DNA of 60,461 nt from UBA6168 sp964573725 (lineage in GTDB: Bacteria; Bacteroidota; Bacteroidia; Chitinophagales; Saprospiraceae), in contig CAZNLJ010000030.1 in the NCBI GenBank assembly GCA_964573725.1, positions 1 through 60,461 on the forward strand. Reading direction: 5' to 3'. Within the stretch, counting starts at the first letter, position 1; each line of letters begins with the position of its first letter. Shown in pieces: positions 35,401-43,963 of this stretch. The position numbers were made by a program, and so were the translations under genes. The notes beneath the pieces were generated by a model. That model made no database searches. It had not been told where the DNA came from and saw only the letters and a list, made by a program, of their open reading frames with translations.

Positions 35401-38400
35401 GGAAGCACCACGGAAGACCTCACGGGCCTCGCCCCGGGCACCTACTCCGTCACCGCCACCGCCGGACTGAGCTGTACCCAGACCGCCAGTTTCACCGTCC
35501 CGGACCAGACCCAACTGCCCGGCCTGTCGGCAATCCCGACCCCTTCCAACTGTGGCAATCCGGACGGCGCCGTGACCCTTTCGATTTCGGGCGGTGCGCC
35601 TCCTTTCGATATCGTCTGGTCCAACGGCGCCATTACCCAAAACCTGAACAACCTGCTGCCCGGCTCCTACGGCGTCACGGTGACCACCGCCACCGGGTGC
35701 TCCAATTCGGCCGTCGCGACCGTGACCAGCAGCAATACCGGCATCGCGCTCTCCGGACAAACTTTCCCCAACTCTTCCTGTACCACCCCGAACGGACAAG
35801 TCATCCTGTCCGTCCAACCGCCTGTACCCCCCCAGGGTGGCAGCTACAACATCAGCTGGTCCAATGGCAGCAGCCAGCAGGATATCACCGACGCCAGCCC
35901 CGGCACCTACACCGTCACCGTCAGCATCGGCCCGGCCTGTACCCAGACCGCTTCCTTCGAAGTGACCAATGCCGCCGTTCCGCCGCAGTTGTCGACCACC
36001 GTGACGGCCGCCACCTGTAACCAGGCCAACGGCGGCATCGACCTGTCCGTGGAACAGGGCAGTTCGCCCTTCCTGTATTTTTGGTCCAACGGGGCGCTCT
36101 CCCAAGACCTGTCCGGCCTGGTTCCCGGTCTCTACAGCGTGACGGTTACCGATGCCAACGATTGTACGGCCACCACCAACGCCAACATCGTCAACAACAA
36201 CCCGACCCTGAATGTCAGCGGCCAACCGTCGCCCAACACCTCCTGCAACGCCCCGGACGGAAGCATCTCGCTGTCCGTCAGCCCACCCGGCAGCTACACC
36301 TATGCCTGGTCCAACGGGGCCTCCGCCGCCGACCTGGCCGACCTGCCGGCCGGCACCTACACCGTCACCGTGTCCGCCGGCGGCAACTGCACGGCCTCCG
36401 CACCTTTCGTCGTGGCCAACCAGACAAGCCCGCCGCAGGTGTCCGCCACCACCGTCGCCGCCATCTGCGGCGATAGCAACGGTTCCATCGACCTCTCCAT
36501 CGGCGGGGGACAAGCGCCCTTTTCGTTCGATTGGTCCAACGGCGCGACGGAAGAAGACCTCAACGGGCTTGCCCCGGGCAACTATTCGGTGACGGTGACG
36601 GGTGCCAACGGCTGCTCCGCCGTGGAAACGGTCAACGTCGCCAACAACAGCGCCAGCTTCAGCATCAACGGTACCACCACCGACCTCACCAGCTGCCTCC
36701 AGCCCAACGGGCTGGTCGACCTGACGGTCTCCCCGCCCGGGACCTATTCCATCCTTTGGTCCACCGGCGCCACCGAAGAAGACCTCGACTCGCTGGCGGC
36801 CGGCAACTATTCCGTCACCGTATCCGACGGCGGCAGCTGCGAAGCTTCCGCCAGCTTCCAAATCGACGACCTGACGAGCAATCCCCTGCTGTCCGCCATT
36901 GTGACCGGCGAGCTGTGCGGCCTGTCCGACGGCGCGGTCGACCTGAGCGTCTCGAACGGAACGGCACCTTATTCCTACGATTGGTCCAACGGGGCCCAAT
37001 CGGAAGATATCCAGGATGTCCCGGCCGGAACCTACGGGGTGACGGTCACGGATGCGCAAGGCTGCAGCGCGGAGACGGCATCCGCCGTTCCGGCCAACAG
37101 CCTCTCCTTCACCGTCAACGGCACCCCCGCCGGCAATACCTCCTGTGCCAGCCCCAACGGGTCTGTCCTGGTTACCGTGACACCCGCCGGCACTTATTCT
37201 TTCGATTGGTCCAACGGGGCCGCCACGGAGGATATCTCCGGCCTGGGCGGCGGCACGTATTCCGTCACCGTTTCCGCCGGCGGCACCTGCACCGCCACCA
37301 ATAGCTTCGTCGTACCCAGTACGACCGCCGACCCGGCCCTCAGCCTGGGAATCACCCCCGCCACCTGCGGACAAGCCGACGGTGCCGTCGATGTGTCCGT
37401 AAACGGCGGTGTAGGCCCGTATGCCTTCGCCTGGTCGAACAATGCCACGACCGAAGACCTGGACAGCCTGCCGGCCGGAACGCTCCAACTGGTCGTCACC
37501 GGCGCCAACGGCTGCGAAACGACCACCACGGCCACCGTCCCGGACCAGCCGGTGAGCTTCGCCCTGGGCACCGCTCCCACCGGGAACACTTCCTGCACCC
37601 AACCCAACGGCAGCATCGACCTCACCGTCTCCCCCCCGGCGACGTATTCCTTCTCCTGGTCCAACGGGTCGGCAACGGAGGATGTGGACAACCTGCCGGC
37701 CGGCCCTTACACCGTGACCGTCACCTACGGGCTGACCTGCACGGCCAGCTCGACCGCCACCGTGGCCAACAACGCCAATGCCCCGGACTTGTCCGCCGGC
37801 TTCGTCCAGGCGTCTTTATGCGGCAACGCGGAGGGCGCGGTCGGCCTGGACATCTCGGGGGGAAACGCCCCGTACGAGGTCAGCTGGTCCAACGGTTCCA
37901 CCGACCCTTCCTTGTCGGGACTTTCCGCCGGCAATTATCCCGTGACGGTGACGGATGCACTCGGTTGCTCCGCAACGACCAGTTTCACCGTCCCGGATGA
38001 TACCGTCCAGCTATCCCTCGATGCGGCCGTCACCCCCAACAGCTTGTGCGGCGACAGCAACGGCGCCATCGACCTGACCGTGCTTCCGACCGGCAACTAT
38101 GTCTTCGCATGGTCCGACGGCAGCCTGGCGGAGGACCTGGAACAACTGCCGGCCGGTACTTACCAGGTGACGGTTTCCCTGGGCTCGACCTGCAGCGCCA
38201 GTGCCGCTTTCCCCGTTCCGGAGAACGCCCCCGTGGTACTCATCGATGCCGTGGTGCAGCCGGTGGCCTGCTTCGGTGACAGCACCGGCAGCATCCTGTT
38301 GTCCCTGAGCGGGGGCGTGCCGCCCTTGACTTTCGACTGGTCCCCGGACCTGGCCTCGACCGACCAATTGCCGGCCGGCACCTACGCCCTGACCGTCACC

Positions 38401-40791
38401 GACCAATCCGGTTGCACCAGCAGCGCCGTCTTCGATATCACCCAACCGACCGGTCCGCTCCAACTGGGATGCGCCCAGACCGGCAGCGTCAGCTTGCCGG
38501 GCGCCACCGACGGCAGCGCCGCCTTCTCCTTGACCGGCGGCTCCCCGCCCTACACGGCCGCCGCTTCCAACGGTGCGGCCTGGAACGGCATCCCGGCCGG
38601 CACCTACCCCCTGACCGGACTGGGGGAAGGTTCCTGGTCCGTCTTGGTAACGGACGCGAACGGCTGCCCGGCCGAATGTGATTTCCTGATCGGACTGGTC
38701 GACTGCCTGACCGCCGTCGGGACCCTCCTGCCGGAATCCTCCGAACGGTGCGGCCCGGGTTGCCTCCAGGCGTCCTACGACCCGACCGGCGCTTACCTGG
38801 ACCCCGATGATGCGCTGCAATTTGTCCTGCACACCGGCTCGGCGACCCAAATATCCGGAGAGATTCTCCGCAGCGCCACCCCGGTGTTCTGCTTCGACGC
38901 CACCTGGACGGCCTATGAAACGACCTATTTCATCACGGCTGTCGCCGGTGACACCGATGCACAGGGGAACGTCATCCTGACCGACGATTGCACGGTCTTC
39001 AGCAATGGCGTCCCCATTGTCTTCCATGAAAAGCCGGTGGCCCTCATCACCCCGCCGCTGCCCATCACCTGCCTGGATTCCATCGTCCTGCTCGACTGCG
39101 CCCCCGTACTGCCCGGCTCCACCTTCGGCTGGCAATCCGCCATGCCCGGTACCATCATCGGCGACCCCACCGGTCCGACGGTCTCCACATCGACCGCCGG
39201 CGATTACACCGTGGAAGTGGCCGCTCCCAACGGATGCCGGGATACGGCCTCCGCCACCGTAACGGACATACGACCGTCCCTGGCGCTCGACATCCAATCC
39301 AATCCGGGGGAAATCCTGGATTGTACCATCTCCGAAATCATCCTGACCGCCGACGTCTCGGGACCGCCCGGACTGGTCCTCTCCTGGGAACGGAACGGCC
39401 AGCCGGTCGGGAGCGGCACTACCCTGGTCGTCGATGCCGCCGGTACCTACCAGCTGACGGCCACAGACGCTCCCTCCGGTTGTTCGGTACAGGCTTCCAT
39501 CGACATCGACGACAATGCCAGCTTCCCGCCCTTGTCCGCCGGTCCCGTCCCCGTCCTCAACTGCCGGGATACCCTGGCGGTGCTGTCCGGCAGCTCCTCC
39601 GTCAATGGGGTGGCACTTTCCTGGGTAGTCATTTCCGGAACCGACACGACCCTGTTGGCCACCGGGTCAACATACACGGTTTCGGAGCCGGGAACGTACC
39701 ACCTGTCGGGAGTCGCGTCCAACGGCTGCACAAACCTGCTCCCCGTCGTCGTCACCCAAGACCGGACGGCCCCGTTCGTCACGGCGGGACCGGACCAGGC
39801 ACTCAATTGCCTCCGGGACCCCGTCACCCTGCAGGGCGATGCCGGCCCGAACACCACGGTGTCCTGGGCCACATCCGATGGCATCCTCGATACCGACCCT
39901 ACCGCCCTCCTCATGACGGTACAAACGGCCGGCACTTATGTCCTGACCGCCACCGACCTGGGCAACCACTGCACGGCCAGTGACGCCGCCCTGGTCATTG
40001 TCCAGGACAACATCCCCCAGGGAAGCGTCCTCATCCGCCCGCCCACTTGTGCCGGCGACCGCGACGGCGCCATCCGGGTGGAGACGGACCCGGCCGAGGG
40101 CCCTTACCGGTTTTCCCTGGACGGGCGGGACCAGGGGGACATTCCGGTGTTCGAACCGCTGCCGGCAGGCACGTACCGGGTCCGGGTGACCGATGCCGAC
40201 GGTTGTCAATGGGAAACCGAGGTCGAGCTGCCCGACCCGCCGGACTTGATCGCCGACCTGGGCGGCGACCTGGTGGTGGACCTCGGGGAAACCGTCACCC
40301 TCAACCTGCAGGTCAATGTGCCCGACACCCAGCTGGATACCATCCTTTGGCAACCGGACACCCTGCTGCCCTGCCCCCTGATGCCCTGCTTCGAACAATC
40401 CTTCCCGGCCCTGCAACAGACCCGCGTAGCGGTCATCGCCGTGGATACCAACGGTTGTACCGGGCAGGACGTGATGACCCTTTTTGTCAGGAAGGACCGG
40501 GCTATTTTCGTTCCGAACGCATTCTCCCCCAACGGCGACGGAATCAACGACCGCTTCCAGCTGTATGCCGGTCGCGATGTGCGGCGCATCAAATCCTTCC
40601 TGGTCTTTGACCGCTGGGGAGAAACGGTGCTGCAACTGGCCGATTTCGCCCCCAATGACCCGGAATTCGGCTGGGACGGCAGCTACCGGGGAACACCCCT
40701 CAACCCGGCCGTCTTCACCTGGTTCGCCGTCGTCACCTTTGTGGACGGGCAGGACCAGCTCTTCCGGGGCGATGTCAGTTTGGTGCGGTAA
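32425..40791 (+). CDS. Giant SprB-repeat adhesin with type B (CHU_C) sorting domain
   Basis: The 2788-residue protein has a signal peptide (residues 1-23, MKNYLLLACLSVSALWPAIG then NAQ), a Cys-rich N-terminal domain (about 24-175), a PKD/Ig-like part (about 175-345), about 22 SprB-like modules (about 347-2010), four or five Ig/PKD-like domains, and a CHU_C sorting domain (about 2696-2788: FVPNAFSPNGDGINDRF, FDRWGE, LFRGDVSLVR). SprB-type proteins are exported by the type IX system and act as mobile surface adhesins in gliding Flavobacterium; whether this organism glides is unknown. The start was chosen for the signal peptide; an upstream ATG at 32356 is in frame. A very long antisense frame lies within the repeats and is not a gene. 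Confidence 0.93.
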   Translation: MKNYLLLACLSVSALWPAIGNAQCPPPGFEQPGNNCGQAPVLCDNLDGYCATINNSNSPQPFPGCSGQWILNNDEWFAFFAGTTSITIQIVPSNCNGNNPGLQGGIYAGCGPPWTVMDVQCPCTTNPFLLTSNNFVVGQIYYIVLDGCAGNLCDYTVNVLNGSTVPFPPDNPGPISGLTTVCQGSSATYNIAPPAGATIYNWTMTPSLGTVNGNSNNVSVAWGNTPGTAELCVGVANYCDTNNVLSCTTITVVPLPTATLSGGGSICPGQNNSVPLTVTFTGEAPWEFTYTLDGTPQPPIQTSDNPYTLSITQTGTVSLQNVSSVSGGCQGTVSGSAQVTEIKLEPTSTVTDATCDLPNGEIDITPMGGTSPYQFVWSDGSTTEDLTDVPPGTYSLTLTDDTGCSKVFEYTVGNQPNEPSIGSNLSPSLCGLENGSIGISVSGGTPGYTFLWSDGSTDQNLVDVPAGTYTVTVTGADGCTSSSSISLTNDNPPISLNGTVLPNTSCLGGNGQVGVTVTPANPPTGNSYSFNWSNGETSIPLINLPPGSYTVTVSGGGECTQVATFTVQDEPDLPAAQVTAVTAPTCDLANGAISVAGAGGQAPYSFDWSNGATGTSLQDLPAGSYTVTVTGANGCTNAATFNIENSNPPITVGADIVANTTCNGGNGSITVLVSPGIPPVGTSYGYQWSNGASSTTLTGLPPGTYTLTVTTDGSCSQVASFTVPDEPDLPQVSADVTAATCGLDNGAIQLSVNGSLAPYSFAWSNNQTTQNLTGLFAGAYSVTVTGANGCTQTFTATVPDNPIPFSLNSTVDPNTSCDPAAPTGNVSVSVSPTGNYTFLWSDGSTGSSLSNVANGAYSVTVSAGGNCTQTLSVNVPAQPFVPLLAPNSTAATCGESNGSAVVIVSGGMSPFTYLWSNGSNQLGINNVPPGSYTVTVTGANDCSTSLTVSVGNTNPPVNLFGDIQGNTSCLTANGSIDLTVQPAGNYSFTWSDGSTTEDLTGLAPGTYSVTATAGLSCTQTASFTVPDQTQLPGLSAIPTPSNCGNPDGAVTLSISGGAPPFDIVWSNGAITQNLNNLLPGSYGVTVTTATGCSNSAVATVTSSNTGIALSGQTFPNSSCTTPNGQVILSVQPPVPPQGGSYNISWSNGSSQQDITDASPGTYTVTVSIGPACTQTASFEVTNAAVPPQLSTTVTAATCNQANGGIDLSVEQGSSPFLYFWSNGALSQDLSGLVPGLYSVTVTDANDCTATTNANIVNNNPTLNVSGQPSPNTSCNAPDGSISLSVSPPGSYTYAWSNGASAADLADLPAGTYTVTVSAGGNCTASAPFVVANQTSPPQVSATTVAAICGDSNGSIDLSIGGGQAPFSFDWSNGATEEDLNGLAPGNYSVTVTGANGCSAVETVNVANNSASFSINGTTTDLTSCLQPNGLVDLTVSPPGTYSILWSTGATEEDLDSLAAGNYSVTVSDGGSCEASASFQIDDLTSNPLLSAIVTGELCGLSDGAVDLSVSNGTAPYSYDWSNGAQSEDIQDVPAGTYGVTVTDAQGCSAETASAVPANSLSFTVNGTPAGNTSCASPNGSVLVTVTPAGTYSFDWSNGAATEDISGLGGGTYSVTVSAGGTCTATNSFVVPSTTADPALSLGITPATCGQADGAVDVSVNGGVGPYAFAWSNNATTEDLDSLPAGTLQLVVTGANGCETTTTATVPDQPVSFALGTAPTGNTSCTQPNGSIDLTVSPPATYSFSWSNGSATEDVDNLPAGPYTVTVTYGLTCTASSTATVANNANAPDLSAGFVQASLCGNAEGAVGLDISGGNAPYEVSWSNGSTDPSLSGLSAGNYPVTVTDALGCSATTSFTVPDDTVQLSLDAAVTPNSLCGDSNGAIDLTVLPTGNYVFAWSDGSLAEDLEQLPAGTYQVTVSLGSTCSASAAFPVPENAPVVLIDAVVQPVACFGDSTGSILLSLSGGVPPLTFDWSPDLASTDQLPAGTYALTVTDQSGCTSSAVFDITQPTGPLQLGCAQTGSVSLPGATDGSAAFSLTGGSPPYTAAASNGAAWNGIPAGTYPLTGLGEGSWSVLVTDANGCPAECDFLIGLVDCLTAVGTLLPESSERCGPGCLQASYDPTGAYLDPDDALQFVLHTGSATQISGEILRSATPVFCFDATWTAYETTYFITAVAGDTDAQGNVILTDDCTVFSNGVPIVFHEKPVALITPPLPITCLDSIVLLDCAPVLPGSTFGWQSAMPGTIIGDPTGPTVSTSTAGDYTVEVAAPNGCRDTASATVTDIRPSLALDIQSNPGEILDCTISEIILTADVSGPPGLVLSWERNGQPVGSGTTLVVDAAGTYQLTATDAPSGCSVQASIDIDDNASFPPLSAGPVPVLNCRDTLAVLSGSSSVNGVALSWVVISGTDTTLLATGSTYTVSEPGTYHLSGVASNGCTNLLPVVVTQDRTAPFVTAGPDQALNCLRDPVTLQGDAGPNTTVSWATSDGILDTDPTALLMTVQTAGTYVLTATDLGNHCTASDAALVIVQDNIPQGSVLIRPPTCAGDRDGAIRVETDPAEGPYRFSLDGRDQGDIPVFEPLPAGTYRVRVTDADGCQWETEVELPDPPDLIADLGGDLVVDLGETVTLNLQVNVPDTQLDTILWQPDTLLPCPLMPCFEQSFPALQQTRVAVIAVDTNGCTGQDVMTLFVRKDRAIFVPNAFSPNGDGINDRFQLYAGRDVRRIKSFLVFDRWGETVLQLADFAPNDPEFGWDGSYRGTPLNPAVFTWFAVVTFVDGQDQLFRGDVSLVR
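33466..38450 (+). repeat. About 22 tandem SprB-like protein modules
   Basis: Each module, roughly 70-80 residues, follows the plan ATCGxxNGxIxLxVxGGxxPYxFxWSNGxxTxxLxxLPAGxYxVTVT (consensus described, individual copies vary), with alternate modules opening on NTSC. The W-S-[ND]-[GN] core occurs about 22 times. The DNA copies are much more diverged than the 153-bp repeats at the left end, so this array is older or under diversifying selection. Confidence 0.88.
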
Positions 40792-40832
40792 AGAATGGCG
40801 GCCGGCACCCGCCCGCAGGCATGACCATGGCA

Positions 40833-40874
40833 TGCCGCCGCCATGACCGGATTAATCCGGTCATGGCGGCGGCA
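40833..40874. terminator. Perfect 42-bp palindrome, probable bidirectional hairpin
   Basis: Two exactly complementary 21-base arms meet at ATTAAT (40851-40856) with no loop; the core is CCATGACCGGATTAATCCGG on the left side of the symmetric sequence. It begins 42 bp after the adhesin stop. There is no T tract, so it could be a stem that stabilises the mRNA 3' end, a weak terminator or a protein-binding site. Confidence 0.6.
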
Positions 40875-41182
40875 CCGCCCGGCTGAACGGCCTGTCGCGC
40901 AAGCGTATTCCCGAGGCGGCAGACCTGCTTCCGTCGCTTCGCGGTGAGGGCGGGTCGGCCGTGGAACCGGGTGGATGGCAGTCCTTGCAGCAGCCCGGTA
41001 TGTTGCACAGGGAAACAGGAGTCGCCCCCGGCGGGATGACAGGCTGATCGGCGGCGGTGGCGGTAAAAACCGGAATGGCGTCCGATGCTACCCGGCCCCT
41101 AAAATGGGAGGACATGGACCACCATTCATCCGGTCGGGAGGTGTTTTCATCTTTTCTTTTTTTAAATTTTCGTAAAAAACTT

Positions 41183-41190
41183 TATCGTTG
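41183..41190 (+). promoter_or_regulatory. Possible promoter of TMCC-B
   Basis: TATCGTTG (7 of 8 to TAnnTTTG) with a T run about 20 bp upstream in an AT-rich stretch; 44 bp before the start codon. Similar to the element before TMCC-A. Confidence 0.4.
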
Positions 41191-41233
41191 TAGGCCGGGA
41201 TGGGGTCCTGTCCCGGTAAACCTTTCCCAGCAA

Positions 41234-42241
41234 ATGCCAGCCAGCCCTCGCAAACCCAGATTTTGGCAACGGCCGGAAGATGTCGTATCCCTGGTATTGT
41301 TGTCCATGGTGGCGACCGCCGCCGCCGTGGCTGCCTTTTACCTGGCCCCGTCGTGGGTCCGGTGGCTCGACGACACCGCGAACCTGGTGTTGTTTTGCAT
41401 GGTGGTGACCGGCTTGGTCTTCCTGGGGATGGATGTACGGTCCCGCCGCCTGCTTGCGCTCGGGTGGCGGCAAATGACCACCGGCCTGGCGTCCTTGTTT
41501 ACCGAGCGCGACCCGATCGCCCAGCTGCGGGAGCATGTGGAAGCCTTGCGCGGGCATCATCGGAACCTGGTCCGGCAATTGAACGAGTTCCGGGGACATA
41601 TGCACCTCTTGCTGGAACGCATCGTCCTCAATGAGCGGGAAATCGACGCCCTGCTTTCGACGATGCCCCGGGAAGCCGCGCAAGACGAGACCCTCCGGCT
41701 GTTGCAGGCCCGGAAGGTCGGCAGGCTGCGGGAATCCAACGAACGGCTCCGCGGCTCCTACCAGCAGCTGCAGGCCTTGAATCGCCAGCTGCAGCGTATG
41801 CGGGACCGATCGGAACTGATGGTGGAGGATACCGCCGACCTGGCGGCGCACCGGGAGAAGGAATACCAGGCCATCAAGGCCTCGTCCTCCGCCATGCGGT
41901 CCGCCCGGAACATCCTGCCGGGCGACCGGGATACACGGGAACGGTTCGACCAATCCCTCCGTTCCCTGTCGGACGAGGTCGGCCGCCAACTGGGCGAACT
42001 GGACCGGTTCCTGTCCCTATCCTCCGATTTCATGCAGACCATGGACCTTCGGGAGGGTGTGTATTCGAGCCAGGGACTGGCCTTGCTGCAGGAATGGGAA
42101 GAGAACCTGACCCGGGTGACCAAAGCCGGGCAGGGCGGCCGGCGGACCGACCCCGCACCGGACGGCCTGCCGCTCCGGGAACCGGATGTCGCCGCTACCG
42201 GCCGGCCCGACGGCAACCGCTACGAGCGTTTTTTCGATTGA
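41234..42241 (+). CDS. Membrane-anchored coiled-coil protein (TMCC-B)
   Basis: Family not recognised. The 335-residue protein starts MPASPRKPRFWQRPEDVV, has two hydrophobic segments (about 17-40 and 46-67), a long coiled coil (about 90-290), and a polar tail ending YERFFD. It is collinear over its whole length with the 342-residue TMCC-A at 12313-13341; shared landmarks are FWQRPE, DPI, the Glu-Asp-Thr block at about residue 200, SSAMRSA, FDxxL, and SSDFMQTMDLREGVYSSQG. Start 41234 was chosen to match the paralogue; the frame is open upstream to 41057. It precedes the binding protein-OmpA fusion gene by 143 bp on the same strand, suggesting that its coiled coil works with that membrane system. 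No enzymatic motif is visible. Confidence 0.85.
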   Translation: MPASPRKPRFWQRPEDVVSLVLLSMVATAAAVAAFYLAPSWVRWLDDTANLVLFCMVVTGLVFLGMDVRSRRLLALGWRQMTTGLASLFTERDPIAQLREHVEALRGHHRNLVRQLNEFRGHMHLLLERIVLNEREIDALLSTMPREAAQDETLRLLQARKVGRLRESNERLRGSYQQLQALNRQLQRMRDRSELMVEDTADLAAHREKEYQAIKASSSAMRSARNILPGDRDTRERFDQSLRSLSDEVGRQLGELDRFLSLSSDFMQTMDLREGVYSSQGLALLQEWEENLTRVTKAGQGGRRTDPAPDGLPLREPDVAATGRPDGNRYERFFD

Positions 42242-42384
42242 CCGTATTCCGGAGGACCGCAAAGCCGGACCGGTGCCGGAATAGGCTTATCCGAAGGATG
42301 GGCAAACCTTCCTTGCCGGAATCGCGTTATGCTTAGGCGATGTCGACCCCACCCACAAACAACATCAACCACAACAAAAGCACC

Positions 42385-43935
42385 ATGGCAACACGATTAA
42401 CCTCTTTCTCCAAGCTCCTGATCACCCTGGCCGTGGTGGCCGGGGTGGTGACCGGCGGCAAATGGCTGCTCGACAATACATCCGCCGGAAAGGACCTGCT
42501 CCGGTCCGCCGGCCCGGACCCTGCCGCGGACGGAAGCGATGCCGGCGGGCTTCCCGATCCCATCCGCATCGGGGTGGTCACCTGGGGAGGCTATGCCGGC
42601 GGACAATATTTCAACGAAGGTTTCCGGCCGAGCCGGGCGTCCAGGTTTTTCAAGGATTACGGCTTCACGGTCGATTTCAAGGTCCTCGACGACTTCACCG
42701 CCAGCCGGGAAGCGTTCAAGAGCGGGGAAGTCGACCTGCTGTGGGCCACCATCGACGCATTCCCTACGGAATCCGGTGCCATGCGGGAATTCGAACCCCA
42801 GGTCGTGTTCCAGGCGGATTGGTCGCGGGGCGGGGATGCCATCGTGGTCAGGCGCGGCATCCACGCCGTCGCGGACCTCAAGGGAAAGAAAATTGCGGTG
42901 GCGGAACTCAGTCCATCCCACTCCTTCCTGCTTTGGTTGCTGGAGGCCGGCGGGTTGACCGTCCGGGATGTGGAAATCGTGGCCCAGGCCAGTGCGATTG
43001 ATGCGGCGGAAGCCTTCAAGGGACAACAGGTCGACGCCGCCGTGGTCTGGAGCCCGGATGACGAGGCCTGCCTGGCCGCCGTGCCGGGGTCCCGGATCCT
43101 GGAAAGTACCCGCTCCGCCTCCAACATCATCGCGGATGTGTTCATCGCCAAACGCAGTTGGGTCGACGCCAACCGTGTCCGCCTGCAACAACTCTACGAA
43201 GGCTGGATGAAAGGGGCCGCCGAAATCAATGGCTCCGAACAGGCCCGACGCCATGCGGCGGACATCCTCGCCGCCAACTTCGAGGGCGTCACCCCGGAGT
43301 GGGCCTACAAGGCCATCGGCAACGTCCGGCTGGCCACCCACGGGGACAACCTCAACTTCTTCGGCATGAATCCGGATTACAAGGGCGTCACGGCGGACCG
43401 CCTCTACGGACGGATGGCCCAGGTATACAGCGAGCTGGGATTCGTGGAAGGCCGGGTGCCGAGCTGGCGGGAAATCGCCTACTCCGGTGCCGTCCGGGAA
43501 ACCACCTTATCGGGCCCCGACCAGGCGGCGGAGGGACAGAAGAGCTTCGAGGAAGTCCCCCTCGCCGAAGGTGCCGGCCTGGAGGCGGTCGCCACCAAAC
43601 CGGTCAGCATCAGTTTCCGGACCGGCGAATTCACCCTGGACGAAAATGCGAAATACATCATCGACAAGGAATTCGTGGAAATCGCCCGGGCCTTCGCCAA
43701 TGCCCGGATCCGGATCGAAGGGAACACGGACAATGTCGGGGACCGGGTCTCCAACATCGCCTTGTCCCAAAAACGAGCCGCCGCCGTCCGCGATTACCTG
43801 GTCAGCGCCTACGACATGCCGGAAAACAGGTTCATCATCATGGGCAACGGCCCGGACCAACCCGTTGCATCCAACGACAGCCCGGACGGTCGCGCGAAAA
43901 ACCGCCGGACCGATTTCCAATTGGTGCGGGAGTAA
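42385..43935 (+). CDS. Substrate-binding protein fused to OmpA peptidoglycan-binding domain
   Basis: The 516-residue protein has an N-terminal hydrophobic segment (about 8-27, LLITLAVVAGVVTGGKWLL) that looks more like an uncleaved anchor than a cleaved signal. Residues about 60-370 resemble NMT1/SsuA-type periplasmic binding proteins (RIGVVTWGGYAGGQYF, DLLWATIDAFPTESG, GKKIAVAELSPSHSFLLWLL, VDAAVVWSPDD). Residues about 407-516 form an OmpA domain (ISFRTGEFTLDENAKYIID, IEGNTDNVG, LSQKRAAAVRDYL, RAKNRRTDF), which binds peptidoglycan. The protein could therefore span from inner membrane to cell wall. An ATG 45 bp upstream is in frame. Permease and ATPase genes follow, so it belongs to an ABC importer or importer-derived sensor. 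Ligand unknown. Confidence 0.9.
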   Translation: MATRLTSFSKLLITLAVVAGVVTGGKWLLDNTSAGKDLLRSAGPDPAADGSDAGGLPDPIRIGVVTWGGYAGGQYFNEGFRPSRASRFFKDYGFTVDFKVLDDFTASREAFKSGEVDLLWATIDAFPTESGAMREFEPQVVFQADWSRGGDAIVVRRGIHAVADLKGKKIAVAELSPSHSFLLWLLEAGGLTVRDVEIVAQASAIDAAEAFKGQQVDAAVVWSPDDEACLAAVPGSRILESTRSASNIIADVFIAKRSWVDANRVRLQQLYEGWMKGAAEINGSEQARRHAADILAANFEGVTPEWAYKAIGNVRLATHGDNLNFFGMNPDYKGVTADRLYGRMAQVYSELGFVEGRVPSWREIAYSGAVRETTLSGPDQAAEGQKSFEEVPLAEGAGLEAVATKPVSISFRTGEFTLDENAKYIIDKEFVEIARAFANARIRIEGNTDNVGDRVSNIALSQKRAAAVRDYLVSAYDMPENRFIIMGNGPDQPVASNDSPDGRAKNRRTDFQLVRE

Positions 43936-43963
43936 TCGCTGATCCTGCTCAAACCCACTGCGG

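Larger units (their letters stand above)
40792..41233. other. 442-bp gap between the adhesin and TMCC-B
   Basis: Contains a perfect 42-bp palindrome near the adhesin end and an AT-rich promoter-like stretch before TMCC-B. No gene is supported. Confidence 0.6.

Noticed and set aside
32440..37602. A 1720-codon open frame antisense to the SprB repeats
   Set aside because: It mirrors the repeated WSNG/GTYTVTV codons of the adhesin; the antisense of a GC-rich repetitive gene lacks stops in one frame. No domain, signal peptide or promoter fits it.
40895..41180. Short plus-strand frames before TMCC-B, including an upstream extension of that gene
   Set aside because: The paralogue at 12313-13341 begins at the equivalent of 41234, and the upstream residues show no similarity.
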